In this document: positions 1-9,500 of the stretch, piece after piece | How positions within the stretch are numbered: position 1 is the stretch's first letter | How the letters are laid out: each line of letters opens with the position of its first letter | Assembly (NCBI GenBank): GCA_009746045.1 | Contig: RPFO01000973.1 | Location: forward strand, 1 to 25,671 | Length of the DNA: 25,671 bases | From: Mesostigma viride | Taxonomy: Eukaryota > Streptophyta > Mesostigmatophyceae > Mesostigmatales > Mesostigmataceae | Direction: 5' to 3' | The notes under the pieces: generated by a model | Databases searched by the model: none | The model's input: only the letters and a program-made list of their open reading frames with translations | Told to the model about the DNA's origin: nothing | Program-made: the position numbers and the translations under genes

Positions 1-2
1 AT

Positions 3-445
3 GCTGCCGCTGGTGGAGCAACCCCGCCCTACCCCGGATTCGTCAAGCGTGACCTCTTCAAGGTCGTCATTCTGACGATCCTGACCTACGGCGCCGAGGA
101 CCTGGACACTGACGCAGAGCTGGAGCAACGACTCGACGGCGCCGTCACCAAGATGCTGTGCAAGGCCCTTAACATCCCCTTTGGTTTGCCACATTAGTAA
201 TGAGGACTTGTACGCTGATTTGCCTATGTTTCCCACATTATTAGGCAACAGGCGCCTGGGCCTAGCCGGGCACCTGCATGGCCCGCACAGATCAGGTAGA
301 TACATCAGATAGACTAGCTGGCACCAAGCCCGCCCAGCCTGGGCGATATGTCCTCACCTGGCGTGCCCTCGGCCGCGCGCGGCAGGGCCGCCACCCGTGG
401 ACTTTTCGTGATATACTCGAGCGGCATGGACATGTGCTACACTAG
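3..445 (+). pseudogene. Decayed LINE (non-LTR retrotransposon) reverse-transcriptase C-terminus
   Basis: Three plus-strand frames together read like the thumb and tail of a LINE reverse transcriptase. Frame 3 (3-197) gives VKRDLFKVVILTILTYGAED and later a KMLCKALNIP segment, matching the family pattern of 'R..LF..V.L..L.YG.E' followed by 'R....ILGI'. After a TAG at 195-197 the reading moves to the frame starting at 193 (ISNEDLYADLP, then RRLGLAGHLHG), the usual 'N..LY..LP......RRL...GH' motif. A third frame, 389-445, gives RHPWTFRDILERHGHVLH and a stop. Two frame changes and a TAG at 310 show that it is dead. The 5' part lies outside the window. The LINE assignment rests on motif memory only; the clade is not determined. 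Confidence 0.7.
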
Positions 446-1072
446 AGGGCGTCCCCAACATCTACTGCTCCAACCTAGGGCCATTGCTGGTACTTTGACG
501 TCATGAAAGCAGTGTTTTGGACTAGTGGAATATGATTTACAGCATAAAAAGTCCATTTTATCATGAATGAACATGGCCAACAACCCCAAGTGCCCCTAAA
601 TTTCTCAATATTTGTAGAGAAATGCTACTTCTCATAATTAAACCTGCACAAATGCACAATTTGGGGCATGCATGTGAAAGTTTGAAGTACAAATTCACAA
701 TGAGGTTTTACATTTTTCAATTAATAATGGTATCTCATTCTTCAATCAATCAATTTGCAATCGTCCAAACAATTTATTCATTTCATACATGTCCGAATAT
801 GTGAATAGAACACATGCAAGTGCTCAATCAGCGTGGACCCCCTTGGACGCGCCCCACCATATATACATTGGACACGTCACCCCAGCTACTAAACTGCCCA
901 AAGTCACGGTCACTGATCCAACTACTATGTACATCTGCATTTCTCCACGTTGCGGTGGGCAAACGTGCAAAACGCGATTTTGTGCAAAGTCCTCGCCCAT
1001 CATCGCTTGCCAGGTCGATGTGAAGGAATGTTGTCCCAGCTGGCGCCTTCCTTCAGGAGAGTAACATGTTCG
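446..1072. other. Non-coding stretch without recognised gene
   Basis: AT-rich from about 520 to 800, then mixed composition. Short overlapping ORFs in this interval show no domain, no consistent coding bias and no splice context. No tRNA, palindrome of the 22-bp family or tandem repeat is seen here. Confidence 0.5.
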
Positions 1073-1690
1073 CTAGCGAACTTCAGAGGGAACGATACTT
1101 TCCTCGCTCTCATCACTCCAACCGAGGTCGTGCCCTTCATCAAACCATCTGATCACCACCTTGTCTTCTCGCGGCCCAGGAGGGTGCCAAAGAGCAGAAA
1201 ATCTTCCTTCTTGGGGTACTTGTGCTGCCAGCTTATCCACACGTCGTCTACCCATTTCAAAGTCCAACCTCCGCGACCTCTCAGTTTCGCGCCATCCATA
1301 AAGCACATCCGGACGTCCGGCCGAACGTCCCTGATTCGTTTTTCGGCCGTCGCATCTCTGCCCTGACCTCCACCCTTCTGCGGCTGTGCAGGTTCGTCGG
1401 CACCCTCCGTCTCCTGCCCCGCCCCTCGCCTGCCCCCTCCCCGACCTTTGCCTTCTGCCCCTGCGCAGCCGCCGCCTCTGCCATCAACTCTTCGTACGTT
1501 TTTTCTGGCTGACCGCACGGTATGGGTGGTGCGTTGGGTGGGAGCTCGTCCCCTCCCGCCCCCGGTTGTGCAACTGGTGCGCCGACCGCGGCCTGGCCAA
1601 CAACACGGCCGGCCTCTCCGGACACAGTCCCAGACGCGGATCCACGGGGAAACCGAACTGGAGTCTCTTCTTCGCCTTTCCCTGCACGTA
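1073..1690 (-). pseudogene. Frameshifted terminal exon of an unrecognised protein
   Basis: A good minus-strand acceptor (CTTACGTGCAG) at about 1685 opens a GC-rich exon. One frame reads a Gly/Ala/Pro-rich stretch, then EKTYEELMAEAAAAQGQKAK. The reading then passes to a second frame with the segments DVRMCFMDGAKLRGRGGWTL and WVDDVWISWQHKYPKKEDFL. It ends in a third frame with VVIRWFDEGHDLGWSDESEE and a stop at 1073. Each piece looks coding, but no frame is open throughout, so at least two indels (or unseen introns) are needed. The family is not recognised. It lies outside the putative giant element and may be a remnant of a host or mobile gene. Confidence 0.45.
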
Positions 1691-1802
1691 AGCACATGCC
1701 AATTAACATGAATACGGAAGGGTCGTGTGAGAAATCAATGAAGCCATGGACTGATGCAAAAAAACTTATGTAGAAATATATTAAGGTACTTATTAAACTC
1801 GT

Positions 1803-2726
1803 TTATTGAAAATGAAATTTACCGGCCGAATGTACCGTTGGAGCGTGGAAGGGCATCCTTGGTCGATCGAAGATATCCGTAAATGCGGTCAACGGTGCGA
1901 TCGACGTCCCTGGCGGCGCCTCAAGATCGACCACCTCAATCGGGCGCATCAATCCGGCAAACGCCGGCCCTCCACCTGAGACTGTCGGCGGACCCTCCAC
2001 GTTACTAGCCTCCAACATCCTCTTCTGCAGTGGGGTGCTCGCAACAAAATCCGTGTCAGCCGAGGGGACCGGATCGTCATCCTCATTCAGCAGTATCGTG
2101 TTCGGGCATTGCTCCATCCCCGTCAAGGGGGGGGCAGAGTCATCAAAACCGTCCTTACTGACGACGGTACGGGATCGTCATCCAGAACCAAAGAAACCGA
2201 GGCGGGGGTCCTCTCAACCAGGGGTCCCCATGAATCCTGACGAGGCCTCATTCCCATCTGTCGGACACGACCGCCTCCTGTATATAGGGAACGCCCGCCG
2301 GCGTTACCAGTAACAGGCTGCGAGCCTCCTTCCTGCTGGCGATCCCCATCCTCATCACAGATACGCCCGCCGGCGTTTCCAACAACAGGCCACGAGCCTC
2401 CTTCCTGCTGGCGATCCCCCTCCTCATCACAGATACGCCCGCCGGCGTTTCCAGTAACAGGCCGCGAGCCTCCTTCCTGCTGGCGATCTCCCTCCTCATC
2501 ACAGATACGCCCGCCGGCGTTTCCAACGACAGGCCGCGAGCCTCCCTCCCGCTGGCGATCCCCCTCCTCATCACAGATACGCCCGCCGGCGTTTCCAACG
2601 ACAGGCCTCGAGTCTCCTTCACCAGCACGCTGGCGCTTACCTCCCCCCCTGTTGTCTTCATCCCCCCCCATTGTCTCCTCCCGCGAGCCTCCATCATCCC
2701 GACTGCGCTTTTTCCCTCCCCTTCCA
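1803..2726 (-). pseudogene. Low-complexity protein with 24-residue tandem repeats, frameshifted
   Basis: From just inside 2726 the minus strand reads KKRSRDDGGSREETMGGDED, then five copies of a 24-residue unit resembling GGSRPVVGNAGGRICDEEGD plus RQQE, to about 2300. A tail with the motif DDDPVPSSVRT follows and ends at a TGA at 2123. The coding trend continues in another frame (MEQCPNTILLNEDDDPVPSA...) to a stop at 1803; the switch is at a run of eight G at 2129-2136. DDDPVPS occurs on both sides, another internal duplication. An AATAAA overlaps the stop codon (1800-1805, minus strand). No known domain is seen. The 5' end abuts the terminal repeat at 2727, so the gene may have been cut by that insertion. 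Confidence 0.45.
2293..2640 (-). repeat. 72-bp tandem repeat, five copies, in coding frame
   Basis: The marker GCCCGCCGGCG occurs at 2293, 2365, 2437, 2509 and 2581, an exact 72-bp period. Because 72 is divisible by three, each copy adds 24 residues and keeps two minus-strand frames open. Copies differ by a few substitutions (for example gcgatctcc against gcgatcccc). Confidence 0.9.
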
Positions 2727-2799
2727 GGGTGGTCCCACGCGGAATGGGGTCATTTTTGGCGCATTTTGCAAGAAAAAAACGCTAGTTTCAATCGTCCGA
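2727..2799 (+). repeat. Left terminal inverted repeat candidate
   Basis: It begins GGGTGGTCCCACGCGGAATG, continues through TTTTGCAAGAAAAAAACGCTA, and ends TTTCAATCGTCCGA. The reverse complement of 25144-25207 matches throughout, apart from a 9-base gap after GGAATGGGGT and a few substitutions. The following 60 bases are rich in CGAATTT-like words, as is the inner side of the right copy. Confidence 0.75.
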
Positions 2800-3020
2800 T
2801 ATCTTTTTTTCGCGCGAATTTGGCGTCCGATCGCGTATTTTCGAGCTAATTTGGTGTCATAATGCTTAATTCATGTCAATTTGAGCGTACATTCCACATC
2901 GAGAGGCTTGAAAGTTAGTAATTCATGTAAATTTTACGTGGAGAGACTCGACATCATCCTAACCTTTGTATTAACCATAGGACGAGCATTGCCAGCGCAT
3001 GTCCAAGTGCTAACTTTCCC
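2800..3020. other. Subterminal and 3'-flanking region of the minus-strand gene
   Basis: Contains a short direct repeat: TAATTCATGTCAATTT at 2867-2882 and TAATTCATGTAAATTT at 2919-2934. This should be the 3' UTR side of the large minus-strand gene, but no minus-strand AATAAA is visible here. Confidence 0.4.
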
Positions 3021-3583
3021 TCACACTTTCGAGGGCCTCTTCCGTAATTTCGCTTCCGCGATCTGCTGTTCCGTTTTCGAGTTCCTCCTCTTCTTATCGA
3101 TCTCCTTTGCAGGCGCCCAGACTTCCACATCCTTCCAGCTCTTGCCATCCGTCAGCTTTACCACCTTCATCGCGTAGTCCAGCGGCATCCACCACAACTT
3201 GTTCTTCAACTTCCCTCCCTTCTCCCCCTCAGCGAAAAACTTAAATGCGACGTCCCTCCACTTGGTGTCGTATCCAGACACCTGCCCATAAAGCATGACG
3301 TCTTCTAGCTTGGCATACATTGGCGTAGCCGTATCCTTGTTCCCTGCTTGCATAATGGCTAAAGTCCACCCATCACACCAAAAGGCCTCTGGTGCTCCGA
3401 ACCCCATTTCCCCGTCCATAAGTCTCATTTCCAACGTGGGCTTGTCATCATCCTCATCGCCCGCCTGACTGTCTTCCGCCCCCTTAGGCTCCTCCCGTCC
3501 GGAAGTGTCAGCATGTACAGCCGCTGGTCCGAAGCCCACCGCCACATTAGCCAAGCGAAGTAACTGCTCCACATCCTCATTAC
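3021..3583 (-). CDS. Exon 9: C-terminal exon
   Basis: The preceding 123-bp intron (3706-3584) has a textbook CTACTAACTC branch-site-like sequence. Joining KAKKG to GNEDVEQLLRLANVAVGFGP preserves frame. The exon has a middle segment FWCDGWTLAIMQAGNKDTAT, then an aromatic-rich part (KLKNKLWWMPLDYAMKVVKL), a basic end (KKRRNSKTEQQIAEAKLRKR) and the stop at 3021. No domain is recognised. Confidence 0.65.
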
Positions 3584-6500
3584 CTGCGAGCAAACCGATC
3601 ATGCCATCAACGCATGACTAAAATCGAGTTAGTAGAAATCGGACTGCCAACCGTGAAAAATCAAAACACTCTACATACCAGAATTCACTCGCAGATTTTT
3701 TCTTACCCTTTTTGGCCTTTTCCTTCGACCTCTGCTCGCAGGTAGACCCCGTCTGGGGGTGGGGGGCAGGCGCCGGGGCGGGTTTGGCGGGCTCGGCAAC
3801 CTTGGCAGTCTTCGCGGTCTTGGGTAACTTCTTGGAAGCAACGCGCTCCTTTCCCCCGTCCTCCTCCTCTCCGCCGCCATCCTCCTCCTCCTTCTCCTCC
3901 TCATCGTCCGAATCTGAAAGCACAACTGCTTTTCGACGCCGTTTCTGAGGCAGGGCAGGCTTGGGAGGCTTCCCCACCTTGGCCGATTTCTTGGAAGCAA
4001 CGTGCTCCGCAGCCTTCCCACCCTTGGCGGATTTCTTGGTAGCAACGTGCTGCTCCTCCTCCTCCTCCTCCTCCTCCTCCCCCTCCTCCTCCTCAGCATC
4101 GTCGTCCTCCTCCTCCTCCTCCTCCTCAGCATCGTCGTCCGAATCAGCCACTGCCACAACTGGCTTACGAAGCTGCTTCTTCGGTACCTGAGAAATGGCC
4201 AGAGTCGGCGGGGGAACCCGAAGCTGCTTCTTCGGTACCTGAGAACTGGGCAGAGGCGCCGGGGTGGGCAGAGTCGCCGGGGGAACCCGAAGCTGCTTCT
4301 TCGGAACCTGAAAAACGGGCTGCGACGCGGCAGGCTTGGAAGGCCCACCTCCATCATCCTCAACAAGTGACACGACTGCCCGTCGAGTCACTTGAGAAGC
4401 GGGCTTCTTCGCCGCAGGCGGATCCGAATCACCTTCAGGCCCCGTCATCTGTTCGGCCTGCTGCGTTCTGACCTCGACGGGGGTCTCTCCGCGGTTAGAC
4501 CCTCCTGCCGGACCTCCATCCCCTCCATCCCCTCCCTCCAACAACTGTTGGTCATCCCTCTCCACCACGGCGGACGATCCCCCAGCTTCGTGGGAAGCTT
4601 TTCGCTTCTTCGCCCTTCCGAGCCTAGGCCCCCCATCACCTTCCCCCTGTTCAAGCCGCTCCCACAATTCACTCCCTTTCCCGATCCTTTCCACTATCTC
4701 TTGAAACCCCTTAATCTCCGTCTCGGTACCAAACACGATCACCATCGGTTCGAACCTGGAGAAAAAGTCGTGGGCGCAAGCCTTCAGCACATTATCGTAC
4801 ATCCCGCCCGGTTGGGGAATGTCCGAAGCTTTCGGGCAAGGACCGAACGCCCACCACCTCTGAAAGTTACTCCACTTATCACCCCAAATGTTCGCCAAGT
4901 TCAGCAGGCTCAGGCACGGAAGGGACCTGCCCAAGGGAAAGGGGCGGGCTGAAGCTGAGGCAACCTCGCCTGCCACCTGCTTGACGAGCGACTTGTCATC
5001 ATCATCACCGTCTAGTAACTGACAGCAAAACCAGACCCGGCGACGGCCCCAGTCCACACTCTGCCACTCATACTTCACGTCCCACTCCTCCTCCTCCTTC
5101 GCCTCCGTCTCCTTCCCCTTCCCCTTCCCCTTCGATCCCTTCTCCAGCCCCTTCACCGGCCCCTTCATCGCCGCCTCCTTCACCCCCCCTTCGAGTAATC
5201 CAACTTTTGGAGCGTACTTCCTGAACGCTTCCGGAGCAAAAAGTGCCAAACCCACCGTCTTGTCCTCGCTCTCTTTTAGCAGAATCTCCTGAAAGTCGAT
5301 CTTGCCATTACTGATATCCTTTCTCGGAATCCTCAGATGTGCGGCGTGTTTTTTGGCTTTAAGAAGGTAGGCGATGTTCCTCGTTATGATGACGGCCACA
5401 TCCCAAAATTCCCGGTATCTGGCCACAATCTCCTTCCTGCCGACCGGCCGAGCGAGAGGATGGAGATTGAAGACGAGTTCGAAAATATGAGACGCCACAA
5501 ACTCCTTGCCATTTGCGTCCTTGCATCGCGCTTCCAGCGTCACATCCTCCTTGAATCTGGCGCAAATGGTCAGCCGCAGGCACTCCAGCACATCCTTGGC
5601 GATCTCCACCAACTTGGTGAGCTTTTCCGGTCCAACCTGGCAGCTCATGATGCAATCGATCACGGCGTCCATCATAGGAAGGCTGGCCAAGTTCCTGAAA
5701 GAAGTCCAAGAGACCTTCTGGCCTTTCTTCTCCCCCTCTGCATTGGCGAATTTGCACCTTTGCATCATCACCTCCTCAGGCGCGGGTTTCGTTGAGGCAG
5801 GATCATCAGTCTGCTCCTGTGTCAGACGGAGAAACGTGTTGGCCAGCGTGCGACTGTAAGCGGAATGCACTGAAGCAATGCTGTGGGCCGGCTTTTTCTT
5901 TCCTTCTGCTTCCTCCTCGTGTACATCCACCGCTGCCGGCTCCACATTCCCTTCCCTTCCCCCCGCTTGCCGCATAGCCGGGAGGATGTACGTGAGCAGA
6001 TTGGTGTAGTGGCCATCCGCAATATAGTGGCCCTTCCCACGCGTGACTTTGCCGTATAGATATAGCTTGTTGTAGTTCCACACGTCAAGCAACGCCTGGC
6101 CCAGCGTACGATCCGCCACGGCTAAGTCCTCCGAATTCGCCCCCTTGGCGATGTCGAACAGCTTCTCCAGCTTGCCGGTCAGCACCGCCTGCGACATCAA
6201 TTAACATCGAGCGAGCAACGACAAAACTCAGTCATAAAAGGCGAGGGGTATAGCTGCGGATAGACCCTAACAAAATTCGAAAAAGAAACGGCCGACAATA
6301 CGCAACGAAAATTCCAACAAAAAAAAGGAGAGGGTCTAGCTGCAGCGAGACCCTCGCAAAAAACTTGAAGCGCACACAAAAAACAACCACGAAAATTCCG
6401 AGGGTCTACCCGCAGCTAGACCCTGCCAAAATAGATAGCTTACATCTTCTTTTGCCTTAGGTAGATTTCGAAGCTCACTCCACGACGGGAGCAGGTCGCC

Positions 6501-9500
6501 ACCCTTGAGAAGAACGACGTTCGTACCCATGTAACCACCACGGAATTTCCGCAACAGGTCCTGGAAGGCGTGCTCCGCCTCCTTAGGAGTACTTGCGAAA
6601 TTGGACTCCGCCCCACCCTCGCACATCATTGCCCGAACCTCTCCCCACCCGCCATCCGGCCCCCTGAGAAACGACTTTAACCCCTTAAAGTAGTGGTTCC
6701 CATCCACCACCGCGTACCGGAGAACCAGATACGGTACCGGTCGCCGTTCCTCAAAAAATTTCGGATCGTAGGACTTCATCGCAGTATTGCACAGCAGGTT
6801 GAAAACTTGCCGACTGCCCTCGATCTCCTGAGGCAAAACTGCGGCCACCTCGTCCACCTGGCGTAGGTACGCCACTCAACTCCTCTCGCCAGGAAAGAGG
6901 TGGTGGACTCCGTGTTAAGCCACACGTCGACTTCAGTATCCGAAAGGGGCCGGAAGTACCTGGACCCCACATCCTCCGCGTCAATCTTGGCACCGTGGTA
7001 ATGCTTCAGCCACTTGACGAAATCCGGCATGCACAAGATTTGCTTGTCGAACAGGTCAGGTTGAGATTCGGCAAGCGCCTGGAAAGGGAACTGCCAGACC
7101 GGGACAACAACCTTGAAGTGCAAGGCGTTGTCCCGCGCATTGAGGAGAATGCGGGCGTTCTCCTTAATGGTTTCAAGGTTTAAACGCCGCTGCCTCAAAG
7201 CCTCTGGCAAAATAAGCGCGTTGACCGTCTGGATCCGCATACTGAAACATCCGGTCTGCTGAAAATCGGCCGGCCGAATCCAACGCGTTTCCCTGAGAGA
7301 ATTGGCCTTCCGGATGTTCTGGTCCCTGACCTCCTTGTTCGAGTCGACCTTTTTCGAAGGCTTCCAGCTTTCAATGATAGGGTCGGTGTCCGGGTTCCCA
7401 CTGCTCGTGAGCACCCCCTCCTTAAAAAGCTTGTTGAGTGACCGGAGCAGCTCAAGAAAGGGGGAGAACTCGGGCCAGTTTGGCAGGTCATCGACGTCCG
7501 CCATCCGCCTACTCGAGCAGTACTTGAGCATATCCTTCACCAGCGCGAACACGGCGTCATGACCAGGTAACTTCTTCTCCACCGTGGCGTCTTCGTCCCC
7601 CCCGTCATCCTGAAGTAAAAAATCGAAAAGGACCGCAGGATTTGCTCAAGTCAGTAATCTTTAGGCCGACCACGACATCCTGTTCAGGGACGAACAAAGT
7701 TCTGTTGGAATAATACCTTACTGACACTAAACACCAAGTCCCGCAGCCAGTCAGCGTCTACCCGCAGCGAGAGGTCTAAATTTTCACAACAATCGTACCT
7801 GTCCAGTTTTCTGCTGCTTCTTGGCCTCCTTAGCCTTCTCCTTCTCCGCCTTCTTCGCCTCCTTCTCCGCCGCCTTCGCCTCCGCGTTCTTCTTACTGTT
7901 GGCCTTTGCCACCGCATTCAGCGCCCTTTTTCCCTCAGCGGCCCGACGACGAAAATCAGCCTTCATGAATTTCTCGATCTTGTCAACCTTTGCCTCTGAG
8001 TACTCCTTAGGCTGCCACTTGAAATTCTTGGTGGCTTTCGACTTCACCAGATTTGCGAATTCATATGCCAATTCACTCTTAAGGTAGCGACACCCAACAC
8101 CTCCGTATCGAAATCGGCATCGACTTCCGCCTCAAGTCGTGTCAGGTACTTGCGAAACTCGGACCCCGCAGGTCCCTCCGAATCGACGCCATCGGGCGGA
8201 GACTTAAGCATGATCAGGCCAACAGCAATAATATGATCCTTCGCAACCTTCTTGCGGGAATCCAGCTTTTCCCTTTCATACTCTCAATGGGGCTTCGCCG
8301 CCTTCCCCCCCGCAGTACCCCCAGCGACAGCCCCCGCCTGCATGACAAAAAAAAACGAACAAGAAGGGACTTGACCTCAGTTCGATTGTTGCACCATCGT
8401 CTCTCTGCGGAGATACCCCTCAGCACGAAAAAAATCACACGAACTCGCGGCGGATGAACGTACCTGCACAGCCACTTCTCCCTCAGCGTCTCCCCCATCC
8501 TCATCTCCTCCAGCGTTTTCATCCCCCCCATCCTCATCTCCTCCAGCGTTTTCTTCCTCTCCGGCAGCGCCTGCTGAGGCCAAACCCCCCGCCTGTCAAC
8601 ACCGAATACGACAGCTCATTGGAAATCAAAATTAGTCGACATTTGTATATTTCGCATAATGCGCTCACTAAAACTTCAGGCGAAATGCAGACATCCGGAT
8701 ATCGTTTAATGCTTACCATTTCCATCTCGAGTCCAGACCAAATACCAGCACTGTCAACAGCCATCGCCGCAGCCGCCCCCTGAAAAAAGACAACAGATTG
8801 GTTGGGGGCACCGTTGAAATTAGCCGAACATGTCAGTCTCAATAAAAGGGTGAGGGTCTACCTGCAGCTAGACCCCATGTAAGATGCTCGTGGAAACTCG
8901 ACGGACAAGCACCCACCTTATCAACCAAGTCTGACAAATTAGGTAAATCCTCCGATACGTCCCCTGGCATGGAGCCCCCCTGCATGATATGACAGGACAA
9001 ACCATGAAGGTTGGTCAGCATATAGAGCCCTATTCAGGGAATGGAAACAACCCAAATCGATAAACGATATCGGCAAGTTAACGTACCGAAACGTAGAACT
9101 TCCACCTCCTCAAAATCTTCCCCAAAGGCCATATCGGCACTTGATGGGCTCTCTCCTTTTCCAGTTGCCGCCTCAATTCCGCCTCGAAGAACAACTCGAG
9201 GGACTGCCAATGGCCTCCCGCCTCTAAATCAGACCACTCCGTGTCTGTCTTGGTTCGGATACTCTGGAGACAATCAACCAACGAGATTTGATCCAACCAT
9301 TCCTGGACGATTTCCCGGTATGGCTTATATGTCTGAATAACATGGAAGTCCTCCCGGTGCCGGAAACTTTGGATCACCTGTCCAGCCCAATCCAAAAAGA
9401 AAGCGACCGCTTCCCGCGAAAGGCTGGCGTCCGGGCTGACAAGAAAGTCAGTCCGCCACTTAACAAAAGATTGCAGTAAGTGGTCTCTTGCCATGTCCAA

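Noticed and set aside
3671-4366. 231-codon Arg-rich ORF overlapping exon 8
   Set aside because: Shadow frame of the acidic/basic low-complexity tail. The other frame gives the continuous 827-codon reading that joins properly to its neighbours.
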